A stretch of DNA of 34,563 nt from Paenibacillus marchantiophytorum (GTDB taxonomy: Bacteria; Bacillota; Bacilli; Paenibacillales; NBRC-103111), in the NCBI RefSeq assembly GCF_014640555.1, contig NZ_BMHE01000065.1, positions 1 to 34,563 on the forward strand. The letters are read 5' to 3'. Below, in pieces: positions 26,339 through 34,189 of the stretch. Position numbers and translations under genes: made by a program. Below the pieces are notes generated by a model, which saw only the letters and a program-made list of their open reading frames with translations, ran no database searches and was not told the origin of the DNA. How positions within the stretch are numbered: position 1 is the stretch's first letter; every line of letters starts with the position of its first letter.

Positions 26339-26356
26339 CTGTATCGATTTATACAG
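26339..26356. promoter_or_regulatory. Inverted repeat in the leader of the binding-protein gene
   Basis: CTGTAT-CGATTT-ATACAG is an 18-base inverted repeat 10-27 bases downstream of the likely transcription start of the binding-protein promoter. It suits an operator (LacI/GntR/AraC type) or a short leader hairpin. Confidence 0.4.
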
Positions 26357-26372
26357 TTTGTATCACACCCTT

Positions 26373-26400
26373 ATCATAACAGGAATGATTGCGCTTACAA
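26373..26400 (-). promoter_or_regulatory. Promoter with overlapping CcpA cre site
   Basis: On the minus strand TTGTAA (-35) and TATGAT (-10) are 16 bases apart, upstream of the solute-binding protein gene. The -35 is part of TTGTAAGCGCAATCA (26386-26400), which matches the cre consensus WTGNAANCGNWNNCW at every position. This predicts glucose repression of the transporter. Confidence 0.65.
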
Positions 26401-26454
26401 GTGTACTAAATCTACGGTGCGAGCGCTATTTTTCATATGAGGAATATCGACAAA

Positions 26455-26535
26455 TTAAATGAAAATGACACCTTCGCGTACCGGATTTTTGGTGAAAACG
26501 AGGCTTCCTGCGCCGATAAATGCAATCTTTGTCAT
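26455..26535 (-). pseudogene. N-terminal stub of a GH4 (NAD-dependent) glycosidase
   Basis: The frame encodes 26 residues beginning MTKIAFIGAGSLVFTKN and then VREG before a stop. The start matches the strictly conserved NAD-binding N-terminus of family 4 glycosidases (alpha-galactosidase/alpha-galacturonidase type). A good ribosome binding site, GGAGGG, lies 8 bases upstream. The remaining ~400 codons are missing, and the sequence runs directly into the cre-containing promoter region. It is a deletion remnant that still may be translated as a short peptide. Confidence 0.7.
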
Positions 26536-26563
26536 CTGAAATTCCCTCCACTTCGAATTGTCG

Positions 26564-27340
26564 CTACCTGATACTGATGCCGCCATCCACCGTCAATTGC
26601 TGGCCCGTAATTTGATCCGCGAAGTCTGACATCATGAAGACCACCGCTGAGGCAATATCATTGCCCGTCTGCATGCGACCCATGGGCATCCGCTTAATCG
26701 CCTTCTCGAGCGTATCGCCATTTTCCCCACTCGCTGCTATCCGGGCCATTTCCCCATCCGAAGCTACCCACCCGGGATGAATGCAGTTCACTCTAACGCG
26801 ATGTTTCGCTAATGTACTCGCCAAATTGCGCGTCAGCGTCACAACCCCGCCTTTGGAAATCGCATAGGCCAGCATATCTGACGCGCCCGTCGCCGCATGC
26901 AGCGAGCCAATATTGACGATGCTTCCTCCGCCTCTGCTGATCATTCCGGGAACCGCAGCTTGGCACATGAGATAGACACCCTTGAGGTTGATGCCTATGA
27001 CACGATCCCACAACGCTTCATCCGTTTCAGACAAAGTAGCTCGCGGGAAAATGCCGGCATTATTCACCAACATATCCAGACCGCCGAATTCCTGCTCAGC
27101 ATATGCCGCCAACTGCGCAACATCGTTTCCCTGCGACACGTCGCAGCGGAAGAATCTTGCGGCATAACCGTCCTGACGCCATCTGGCAGCTACCGCCTCC
27201 CCTTGCTCATCCACATCGGCGATGATCACGTTCGCGCCATAGCGAATGAATTGTGCGGCAATGTCAGCGCCAATGCCTTTGGCCGCTCCCGTCACAAGCG
27301 CGGTTTTGCCGGCAAAATTAAAACCAGCCGTATCCTTCAT
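26564..27340 (-). CDS. SDR-family oxidoreductase (1 of 3)
   Basis: This 258-aa classical short-chain dehydrogenase has cofactor motif TGAAKGIG (17-24), NNAG in MLVNNAGIF, catalytic Ser in IGSLHAATG, YAISK, and a C-terminal DGGISIR. An Asp after strand 2 (IIADVDE) favours NAD(H). GGAGGAGG precedes the ATG. It is 27 bases behind the next SDR in the same operon. It presumably oxidises or reduces a hydroxyl of the sugar or sugar acid handled by the locus. Confidence 0.9.
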   Translation of the reverse strand: MKDTAGFNFAGKTALVTGAAKGIGADIAAQFIRYGANVIIADVDEQGEAVAARWRQDGYAARFFRCDVSQGNDVAQLAAYAEQEFGGLDMLVNNAGIFPRATLSETDEALWDRVIGINLKGVYLMCQAAVPGMISRGGGSIVNIGSLHAATGASDMLAYAISKGGVVTLTRNLASTLAKHRVRVNCIHPGWVASDGEMARIAASGENGDTLEKAIKRMPMGRMQTGNDIASAVVFMMSDFADQITGQQLTVDGGISIR

Positions 27341-27367
27341 CGTGCAGCCTCCTCCCTCGCTAGAACG

Positions 27368-28177
27368 CTAGAATTCGTAAGCTCCTTCACTTGCTGCCTT
27401 CTCATAGGCCACTCGCGGAATTTGTGTCGCCAACTTCCCTCCGCTAATATCGATCATGGTCCCGGTGATATATCCGGCATAATCGGAGGCCAAGAAGCAG
27501 ATCAAGTGAGCGACATCGTCCTTTTTGCCCCAGTGGCGGAACGTTAGAGTGTCCAAGAGACGCTGCTGCTGCGGTTCCTGCAAATCGGCGAAATGATTCA
27601 TATCCGTCGGAATCATCCCCGGCGCGTAGCAATTGACGGCGATGTTCCACGGTCCCAGCTCGCCTGCCAGCACGCGGGTGAATTGTTCCACGCCTGCCTT
27701 CGAGGAAGCGTAAGCTGCACTGCCATAGCTCGGCACGATGGCCGCGAAGGAGGCTGCGTTCATGATGCGGCCTGATTGCTGCTTTTTCATCACAGGAGCT
27801 ACAGCCTTGCACATCAGGAACGTCCCCTTGAGATTAATATCAAGGTTCAAATCCCAAATTTCTTCCGCCAGCACATCGATCGGAGCTCCGCTCGCTACCC
27901 CGGCGTTATTGACCAAAATGTCGATATGTCCGTAACGTTCCACGATCTGATCGATCACTTGTTGAATCTGCGTGGCGTCGCGAACATCACAGACGTATTG
28001 GCTGCCTTTCAAGCCTTTGGCTGTGAATTCTTTGCCCATGTCTGTGAGCAAGGCTTCATTGATGTCCGTAATTACCGTAATCACGCCTTCTTGCGCAAGC
28101 GTCAGGGCAATCTCCCTGCCAATCCCCCGACCTGCTCCTGTCACAATCGCCACTTTGCCCGCCAAATCAATGTTCAC
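27368..28177 (-). CDS. SDR-family oxidoreductase (2 of 3)
   Basis: This 269-aa short-chain dehydrogenase has TGAGRGIG (13-20), VITDIN (Asp, NAD preference), NNAGVASG, catalytic NAASFAAIVPSYGSAAYASSK, and an extended C-terminus (PRVAYEKAASEGAYEF) beyond the usual fold. The start is GTG, overlapping the stop of the isomerase gene (GTGA), so translation is coupled. It shares only family-level motifs with the two other SDRs, so these are not recent duplicates. Confidence 0.9.
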   Translation of the reverse strand: MNIDLAGKVAIVTGAGRGIGREIALTLAQEGVITVITDINEALLTDMGKEFTAKGLKGSQYVCDVRDATQIQQVIDQIVERYGHIDILVNNAGVASGAPIDVLAEEIWDLNLDINLKGTFLMCKAVAPVMKKQQSGRIMNAASFAAIVPSYGSAAYASSKAGVEQFTRVLAGELGPWNIAVNCYAPGMIPTDMNHFADLQEPQQQRLLDTLTFRHWGKKDDVAHLICFLASDYAGYITGTMIDISGGKLATQIPRVAYEKAASEGAYEF

Positions 28178-29157
28178 GTCGTCCGCCCCCCTCTCGCCTG
28201 CACCGCACCTTGCATATATGCCACGCTCGTCAGCAACTGCCGCTGTTCATAGGCTATAATCTCGTCTTCGGTTGCTCCTTGTTCAAAAGGGGTTCGCCAA
28301 TCCCCCATCGATTTGGCATTCGTCTGCACAAAACGTAGAAGTCCCGCTAACTGTGCGGCTGAACGGACCGGATACTCCGGCCAATAATCGTCGCAAAGCA
28401 CTCTGGTATGCCGAGCCTCCAAAGCGCCAAGCTCCATCGACATATTCACTTCCGGGCAATACGTTTCGAAAACTTGGAAAAGCGCGGGAAAATCAACGAC
28501 CCCTTGACCTAACGGACAGCGAACCAGACGATATCCTTCCTCGCTTAGGTAGGCCCAATAATCTTTGAGGTGAACGTGCTTCAAGTGAGGGGCTATTTTT
28601 CTGGCAAAGTGGACAGGTTCCTCCGCGGTTGCCAGCGGATTGCCCGTATCGAGGGTGATGCCGAAGTTAGGGGAATCGATTTCTTCACAGAGCCACAAGA
28701 GCTCCTCCGAGGCCAGATCCTGATGATTTTCCACGGCTAGCGTCACGCCGGCTTTCGCTGCAGCTAGGGCTGCTTCGCCGAGGCCCGACAGAACTTCTTC
28801 CATGAATGCCGGCCAACGACCGGCCATCTTCCGTCGGTCGCCGCCGAAATCCGCGCCGCCTACTACCGTGCGCACTGTTGGCGCGCCCAACTGCACGGCC
28901 GCTTCCAGAGCCTGCGCTAGCGGCTTGGGAGCGTAGCTGCCGGAGGCGACGACGAGGTACTGCCCGCCTTCGCGCGCACGGCGAGCCAAGGCGGCGACGT
29001 CCTCGCCTTCGAGCAGCGAGAGCGGCAGCTCGATGCCCTGCAGGTTCAGCTGCGCAGCCTGTTCCAGAAGCTGCGATGCCGTGATGCGAGCGCGGCTCGA
29101 CTGTGGATGTATGCCCATCATAAACGTAGTGCCGTAGACAGCAAGACCAAGTTTCAT
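28174..29157 (-). CDS. Sugar phosphate isomerase/epimerase (xylose isomerase-like TIM barrel)
   Basis: This 327-aa protein is of the AP-endonuclease-2/IolE/UxaE-like barrel family. Metal-site candidates are in TLAVENHQDL (Glu), NFGITLDTGNP (Asp), HLKHVHLKDYW (His) and NMSMELGAL (Glu). The ending around EDEIIAYEQRQLLTSV is an accessory tail. AAAAGGG lies upstream of the ATG. It is the first gene after the hairpin array and overlaps the following SDR. It likely isomerises or epimerises a keto-sugar or keto-acid. Confidence 0.85.
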   Translation of the reverse strand: MKLGLAVYGTTFMMGIHPQSSRARITASQLLEQAAQLNLQGIELPLSLLEGEDVAALARRAREGGQYLVVASGSYAPKPLAQALEAAVQLGAPTVRTVVGGADFGGDRRKMAGRWPAFMEEVLSGLGEAALAAAKAGVTLAVENHQDLASEELLWLCEEIDSPNFGITLDTGNPLATAEEPVHFARKIAPHLKHVHLKDYWAYLSEEGYRLVRCPLGQGVVDFPALFQVFETYCPEVNMSMELGALEARHTRVLCDDYWPEYPVRSAAQLAGLLRFVQTNAKSMGDWRTPFEQGATEDEIIAYEQRQLLTSVAYMQGAVQARGGRTT

Positions 29158-29238
29158 GATTGTTCACCCTTTTCCATGAGATATGGTGATATTCGGGGGA
29201 GTGCTCCAAATGTGCAATCGCGAGTCGATTTCGGTACG

Positions 29239-29430
29239 AATAAGAGTCTTTGTAGACTCTTATCTACACCAAAGTTGAGGATTTGAGGATAATAAGAGTC
29301 TTTGGAGGCTGTTATCTGACACCAATTGGAGAAAATTGCTGCAATCGGTGAAAATAAAAGTCCTTAAAGACTCCTATCTGCTCCGAAGTCGACGATTTAA
29401 AGCGAATAGAAGTCTTTGAGGACTTCTAAA
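29239..29430. repeat. Array of four tandem hairpin repeats
   Basis: Four imperfect copies of AATAAGAGTCTTTGNAGACTNTTATCT start at 29239, 29291, 29353 and 29405, that is, 52, 62 and 52 bases apart. Each copy folds on itself: copy 1 has a perfect 9-bp stem (ATAAGAGTC/GACTCTTAT), copy 4 a perfect 8-bp stem, and copies 2 and 3 imperfect ones. Spacers between copies are partly similar (ACACCAA..., GA...ATTT). The array fills the 300-base gap between two operon segments and holds no gene. It resembles dispersed palindromic repeats of Paenibacillus-like genomes. Confidence 0.8.
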
Positions 29431-29457
29431 TCACGCAGAGGAAGCTGCACTTAATAC

Positions 29458-30225
29458 TTACCTCGCCGTCCAGCCGCCATCAACAACCATCGAGGCTCCT
29501 GTCATGAAACTGGACGCGTCCGAAGCCATATAGATCACAGCACCGATAATTTCCTCCGGCCTCCCCCACCGGCCCAAAGCAATATTGTCCACGAAAAATC
29601 GATTCGCTTCCGGATTGTTCATCACGACGGTATTCAGCTCTGTCGCAATCGGGCCAGGGCATAGCGCGTTCACCGTTATGTTGAACGGAGCCCACTCCAA
29701 GGCCAGCACCTTGGTGAGCTGGATAAGCCCGCCTTTGCTCGAACAGTAGGCGCCTCTCTCCGGAAGCGCGATGCTGCCGAGCATAGAGGACATATTGATG
29801 ACCCTTCCGTAGCGCTGACTTTTCATCGTCTTGGCAACGGCGCGCGCGCAGAGGAACGGAGCCTTCAAGTTCGTGTTCTGCACGAGGTCCCAGCTCGCCT
29901 CATCGTAATCCTCAATCGGCTTGCGCACATTCACTCCCGCATTATTGATTAGAATGTCGATGCGCCCAAACACCTCAACAGCAGAAGCAACCATCGCCTC
30001 CACTTGCTCGGCCACCGTTACATCAACAGCTAGCCCAAGCGTGCGACGACCTGTCGACTGGGCAATCGCTCCGGCCGCTGCTTCCGCCTTCTCCCTCTCG
30101 CGACTCGTCACAATCACACTGGCCCCAGCTTCCGCCAAAGCCTGCGCCATCACAAAGCCCAACCCCCGTGTCCCGCCAGTAATTAACGCAACACGGCCAT
30201 CCAACTTAAAAAGCTCCAGACTCAT
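29458..30225 (-). CDS. SDR-family oxidoreductase (3 of 3), gluconate 5-dehydrogenase-like
   Basis: This 255-aa enzyme has TGGTRGLG (16-23), NNAGVNVRKPIEDYDEASWD, catalytic NMSSMLGSIALPERGAYCSSK, CPGPIATELN and ending VVDGGWTAR. The NNAGVNxRKP and GPIxTE segments resemble gluconate 5-dehydrogenase or KduD-type SDRs acting on sugar acids. The ATG overlaps the stop of the MDR dehydrogenase gene (ATGA) and AAGGAGG lies upstream. A sugar-acid or polyol substrate is inferred from family and context. Confidence 0.9.
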   Translation of the reverse strand: MSLELFKLDGRVALITGGTRGLGFVMAQALAEAGASVIVTSREREKAEAAAGAIAQSTGRRTLGLAVDVTVAEQVEAMVASAVEVFGRIDILINNAGVNVRKPIEDYDEASWDLVQNTNLKAPFLCARAVAKTMKSQRYGRVINMSSMLGSIALPERGAYCSSKGGLIQLTKVLALEWAPFNITVNALCPGPIATELNTVVMNNPEANRFFVDNIALGRWGRPEEIIGAVIYMASDASSFMTGASMVVDGGWTAR

Positions 30226-31244
30226 CGCATGGATTCCTCCTTATCGTGGTCAAGCGTTAACAGAATCTTGGCGATTTTGCCGGGATTCTGAATGAGCGTT
30301 TCGAAGCAAGCTCCCCCTGTTGCAAGGGGTGCCAGCAGCGTCCACGGCGACAGGCTCACACGCCCTTCGCTGATCCACTGCAAGGCCGTTTCGAAGTCAT
30401 CGGAATGGTAGGCAAACGCCCCTGTCAGCTGAATTTCGCTGCGGATTATCAGATTGATCGGCAAGCTGCTACTCTCCTCATGAAGTCCCGTGAACACGAC
30501 CCGTCCGCCTGGCCTTACGGACTCCACACACATTTGCCGCGTTATCTCCATTCCGACAGCATCAACCGCAGCGTCGAACTTGCTTTCTCCATCTGAGCCG
30601 AGACTGTCCAAGCGCGTCGCCGTAATGGCCCCCAGCTCCTTGGCAATCTCCAAGCGCTGCTCATTGATATCGATCAGCACGATGTGCTGCAAGCCATACA
30701 CTTTGGCTGCCTGCAGCGCCAAGAGTCCGATAGGCCCCGCTCCCATGATGAGCAGACGATCCGTTGGTAGCGGTTTCAACAACTTGCAAATATGCACCGC
30801 ACAAGCAAAAGGCTCCGTAAATGCCCCTTCATCGAAGGTGACATGATCCCCCAAAGCGTAGACATTCCGCTCAGTGATGGCTACATATTCGGCGAAAGCC
30901 CCAGGGCGATGCGCGCCGATCAATTTGCGCTCCGCGCACAGCTGGGCAGCGCCTGTGGTGCAAGCCCGGCAGCGTCCGCAGGACACGAGCGGATTCGCCG
31001 TTACGCGATCTCCCCGCTCGAAACGGGAGCTCCCGCTGCCTACTTGCGCAATCACGCCGGCAAATTCATGTCCCATAATAAGCGGCGGCTTCCGCAGCGA
31101 ATTATGTCCCAAATAGCCGCTTAACTCCGAACCGCAAATCCCCACGCGTTCTACCCGAATTAATACCTCATCTGCGCCAAGAGGGGGCACATCCACCTCT
31201 CGCATGGTCATGCTGCGGGGTCCTTCATACACCAAAGCCTTCAT
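30222..31244 (-). CDS. Zinc-dependent MDR alcohol/polyol dehydrogenase
   Basis: This 340-aa enzyme has catalytic-zinc ligands C37, H59 and E60 (GICGSE, GHEFAGV). The structural-zinc cysteines are C89, C92, C95 and C103. The Rossmann motif is GAGPIGLL, followed by an acidic residue in LIDIN, which favours NAD. The family includes sorbitol, galactitol-phosphate and threonine dehydrogenases. GGAGG precedes the ATG. It is 28 bases downstream of the dehydratase gene and overlaps the SDR gene, making a three-enzyme oxidation/dehydration cassette. Confidence 0.92.
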   Translation of the reverse strand: MKALVYEGPRSMTMREVDVPPLGADEVLIRVERVGICGSELSGYLGHNSLRKPPLIMGHEFAGVIAQVGSGSSRFERGDRVTANPLVSCGRCRACTTGAAQLCAERKLIGAHRPGAFAEYVAITERNVYALGDHVTFDEGAFTEPFACAVHICKLLKPLPTDRLLIMGAGPIGLLALQAAKVYGLQHIVLIDINEQRLEIAKELGAITATRLDSLGSDGESKFDAAVDAVGMEITRQMCVESVRPGGRVVFTGLHEESSSLPINLIIRSEIQLTGAFAYHSDDFETALQWISEGRVSLSPWTLLAPLATGGACFETLIQNPGKIAKILLTLDHDKEESMR

Positions 31245-31272
31245 GGTTACGCGCCTCCACCGCTCAGGATAC

Positions 31273-32421
31273 TTACTCGTTTTTCAAACGCTTCTCCCAA
31301 CCTTGCTTAAACAAAGGAATCCAATGACCAGGATCATACGGGTGCTTCGCCATCTCTTCCAAATTCAAATCAATCCCCAACCCATGGCCTTCCGGCGGAC
31401 GAAGATAGCCCTGCTCCACCTTGAGCGGCGGGATTAACAACTGCTCTTCCCACGGTTCATTAAATTCATCGAAAATTTCATGAAGGAAGAAATTCGGCGT
31501 CGCCATATTCAAATGTGCGCAGACGACGGAGCAGATCGGACCCTGCGCGCTGTGCGGAGCGGTAACCCCGTTGTGCGCATGCACCATGCCGCAAATCTGC
31601 TTGGAAGCCGAGATGCCGAGATACTGCGGCTCCAACTGAATGATATGAACCGCATCATGCCTTAGCAGCTCAGCGAATTGCTCGCGATTGTAGTAGTCCT
31701 CCCCGCAAGCAACAGGCACGGGACTGCGCTTCGCGACCTCGACCATCGAGGAGATGCGCTGCGGTGGCACCGGCGCCTCGAACCAAGTCGGCTGATAAGG
31801 CAGCATCGCATCGGCGAACTGCAAGGCGGTGTGCACGCTGAACCGATTGTGCCCCTCGATGAGAATGTCCACATCGGGCCCCACCGCCTCCCGCACGGCT
31901 GCGATAATTTCGAGCCCCGCCTGAAAGTCCTTTCTCTCCACGGTTCGCCAAGCGTTGCCGAATGGGTCGAACTTCAGCGCCGTGTAGCCTCTGGCGACGA
32001 CCTCCTTCGCTTTATCGTGGAAGCTCTGCGGCTCGCGGGGCCCTCGGTACCAGCCGTTGGCGTAGCAGCGCAGCTTTTCGTGGCATTTGCCGCCCAGCAG
32101 CTTATAGAGCGGTTGCTCGGCTAATTTGCCGATAATGTCCCAGCAAGCGGTTTCAATTGCCGCTAAGGCAGAACCTTGAATCTGGCCCCCGTCCGAATAC
32201 ACATCGCGGGTCATTTTCAAAGCAATCGTCTCCACATCATGCACATCCATACCGATGTACAGATGCTTGAGTTCATGGATCGCAGCCTCCACCGTTTTGG
32301 CGAAACCATTCAAGGTCCCTTCCCCGATGCCATAAATACCTTCTTTGGTATGCAGCTTAACAAAAAGCCAGTTCTTCCAAGAGTTGCCGACGATGAATGT
32401 CTCTACATGTGAAATGATCAT
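31273..32421 (-). CDS. Enolase-superfamily sugar acid dehydratase (mandelate racemase/DgoD-like)
   Basis: With the ATG at 32421 (AGGAAG upstream) the protein has 382 aa, the normal family length; the longer open frame upstream is unlikely. The N-terminal capping domain runs to about 120, then a barrel follows. Likely metal ligands are E189 (LIEGHNRF), E215 (WFEAPVP) and E241 (ACGEDYY). The catalytic base is H290 (APHSAQGP). The first ligand is Glu where DgoD-like enzymes have Asp, and the His partner position reads E264 (IQLEPQYLGI) and not Asp. The reaction expected is dehydration of an aldonic or uronic acid to a 2-keto-3-deoxy acid. The exact substrate is uncertain. Confidence 0.88.
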   Translation of the reverse strand: MIISHVETFIVGNSWKNWLFVKLHTKEGIYGIGEGTLNGFAKTVEAAIHELKHLYIGMDVHDVETIALKMTRDVYSDGGQIQGSALAAIETACWDIIGKLAEQPLYKLLGGKCHEKLRCYANGWYRGPREPQSFHDKAKEVVARGYTALKFDPFGNAWRTVERKDFQAGLEIIAAVREAVGPDVDILIEGHNRFSVHTALQFADAMLPYQPTWFEAPVPPQRISSMVEVAKRSPVPVACGEDYYNREQFAELLRHDAVHIIQLEPQYLGISASKQICGMVHAHNGVTAPHSAQGPICSVVCAHLNMATPNFFLHEIFDEFNEPWEEQLLIPPLKVEQGYLRPPEGHGLGIDLNLEEMAKHPYDPGHWIPLFKQGWEKRLKNE

Positions 32422-32547
32422 AGCGCTTCCTGCCCTTCTTCCTGTATTCTTCCCGTTTTGAAGCAGCAGCTCATGTACGATGTTCTTGATTATGCGGATG
32501 ACTTCGCCAGGCCAATTCCACACCGATGCGGTAGGCATCCACTTGGC

Positions 32548-33414
32548 TCATGACAAGCCATTCCCTGCTTTAAAAGCATTCGGCGACACGTATACATACC
32601 TTTTTCCCCGCGCTAAAATCTGGCATTTCAGTTCTGGATATTTCTCATTCAGTTCATCCACAAAATGTCCCGGACGCTCTGTATTCCCCGCAAAGGTTTC
32701 ATAATGCAGTGGAATCACCGTATCCACCTGCAGCTCCGCAGCCAGCTCCGCAGCCTCGCGATAATTCATATTGCCGACGATCCCCTGCTTCGTCCGAAAG
32801 TAATCCCGACCATTGATCGGCAGCATCGCCAGATCAATAGAGTGGCCGCGCAGCAGTTCCAGCAGCCCCGGATACACCAAGGTATCTCCAGCGTGATACA
32901 GCGTGACGCCATTCAGCTCGATGATGTAGCCTACATAGCGATGCTGCCCTTGCGCATTTGTTTCCAATTCTTCGTGAGCGGCCGGAATCGCATGAATCCT
33001 CAACTCAGAGTCAAATAAGGATAGCGGCTTATCTGTATCCGCATCTACAATGTTGGAGGCCTCACCTCCGAGACTCAAAAGCCGTTCTCGGCACGCTGCC
33101 GGAGCAATTGTTAGCGCTTTCTCATTCTGTTTTACGACTACGCGCAGCGTGCCGGGATCTAGATGATCTTCATGTTCATGCGTTATGAGGCATAGATCCG
33201 CATTCGTAATCGCTTCGGGTGTAATCGGAGGCTGATACATCCTCTTAACTCCTTGTTTCTCCAGGTCATCCGAGACGAACGGATCGATATACATCGTGAT
33301 GCCTGCCCCTTTGATAATGACGCTCTCCTGCCCCAGGAACCAAATGCCAAGCGTCCCATATGGAACGCGGGTATTGTTTATTTCCTGAATGATCGAATGA
33401 TCGTGCTGTTCCAC
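32548..33414 (-). CDS. UlaG-like metallo-beta-lactamase-fold hydrolase
   Basis: This enzyme of about 288 aa has the metal motif HEHEDH (79-84) in LITHEHEDHLD, plus YHAGDTLVYPGL and IPLHYETF. It resembles UlaG, the Mn-dependent L-ascorbate-6-phosphate lactonase. I place the start at GTG 33414 because AGGAGGG lies exactly 6 bases before it. The upstream ATGs in the same frame (33453, 33459 and earlier) have no ribosome binding site. It would open a sugar lactone to the acid used by the dehydratase gene 126 bases downstream. A TetR-type palindrome lies in its upstream region. Confidence 0.8.
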   Translation of the reverse strand: MEQHDHSIIQEINNTRVPYGTLGIWFLGQESVIIKGAGITMYIDPFVSDDLEKQGVKRMYQPPITPEAITNADLCLITHEHEDHLDPGTLRVVVKQNEKALTIAPAACRERLLSLGGEASNIVDADTDKPLSLFDSELRIHAIPAAHEELETNAQGQHRYVGYIIELNGVTLYHAGDTLVYPGLLELLRGHSIDLAMLPINGRDYFRTKQGIVGNMNYREAAELAAELQVDTVIPLHYETFAGNTERPGHFVDELNEKYPELKCQILARGKRYVYVSPNAFKAGNGLS

Positions 33415-33605
33415 CCAATTCCCTCCTGCGCTTGATAAATTTACTGCTTTCATTAGCATTGTATCAAATATAACGGCTGGGTATTTGCCCAAAGTAGAAA
33501 ACATGTTGGACTTTTCCGATAGGCGGTTACTCGCGCGCCCTCCCCTAGATACTCTACAGCGTTCTCCCATCCATCTATTTAACTCCACCACCAGTAGCTA
33601 TTTAT

Positions 33606-33619
33606 TGATTGATCAATTA
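33606..33619. promoter_or_regulatory. Candidate TetR operator upstream of the lactonase gene
   Basis: TGATTGATCAATTA is a near-palindrome with the perfect core ATTGATCAAT. It matches the site at 34190-34203 at 12 of 14 positions. It lies between the tetR stop and the UlaG-like gene, where the promoter of the downstream operon should be. Confidence 0.6.
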
Positions 33620-33640
33620 CTTTCGGTGAAAAAATGATGA

Positions 33641-34159
33641 TTATCTCTTTAACATCAAATCCGGCATATTCAGTGCCATGGACACATTACACAGCATGCC
33701 TCTTGCCAAAAATATCGCCGTCCGCTCTTCCGGATCTTCGATTCCTGCTTGTTGGAAAGATTCCAAAACCAACTGTTTCACATCGCTCATTCCCTGGGTC
33801 ATTGCTGCCCGGATCGGTGTTTCCATAATCGTCTGTGCTTGCATCTGAAGCAAGATCTCATTCCGGTGAGATTCCATGATTTGTTCATAAGCACGAATGA
33901 AGCCCTCTTCTAGAAGCGCTGGCTCAACCGTATTCCTTACGATTTGAAAAGCCTGCAGAATTCGCTGCCAAGACAGTTCCAATGCGGCGACGAGCAAAGA
34001 TTCTTTCGTAAAAAAACGGTACACATACGGCTGGGAAATTGCTGCACGTTCAGCAACTTGCGCAGTTGTCGCCCGATAGTAACCCAGCTCTGCGAAAACC
34101 TCAATAGCAGCGGAAATAATATCATTGCGTCGATCCACCGATGTTGTGCCTTTGACCAT
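33641..34159 (-). CDS. TetR-family transcriptional repressor
   Basis: This 172-aa regulator starts at ATG 34159 (AAAGGAGG 9 bases upstream); the upstream ATG of the frame at 34228 has no such site and would place the operator inside the gene. The N-terminal helix-turn-helix (30-50) reads ATTAQVAERAAISQPYVYRFF. The ligand domain follows, with LLEEGFIRAYEQIMESHRNEILLQMQAQ. It resembles AcrR/FadR-like repressors. Matching palindromes before and after the gene suggest autoregulation and control of the UlaG-like operon. The ligand is unknown. Confidence 0.9.
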   Translation of the reverse strand: MVKGTTSVDRRNDIISAAIEVFAELGYYRATTAQVAERAAISQPYVYRFFTKESLLVAALELSWQRILQAFQIVRNTVEPALLEEGFIRAYEQIMESHRNEILLQMQAQTIMETPIRAAMTQGMSDVKQLVLESFQQAGIEDPEERTAIFLARGMLCNVSMALNMPDLMLKR

Positions 34160-34189
34160 GACTCGTATCCTCCTTTCTAGCCTAATTAT

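Noticed and set aside
28685..29209. Long minus-strand frame of 174 aa over the isomerase gene
   Set aside because: It is a shifted-frame shadow of the isomerase, which has clear barrel motifs and codon pattern; the shadow is Arg/Ser/Gly-rich and meaningless.
32422..32538. N-terminal extension of the enolase-superfamily protein in the open frame
   Set aside because: The family begins at about MIISHVETF; AGGAAG precedes that ATG, while the upstream ATG has no ribosome binding site.
33415..33591. N-terminal extension of the UlaG-like protein in the open frame
   Set aside because: The extension lacks a ribosome binding site and UlaG-like similarity; GTG 33414 has AGGAGGG at the ideal distance.
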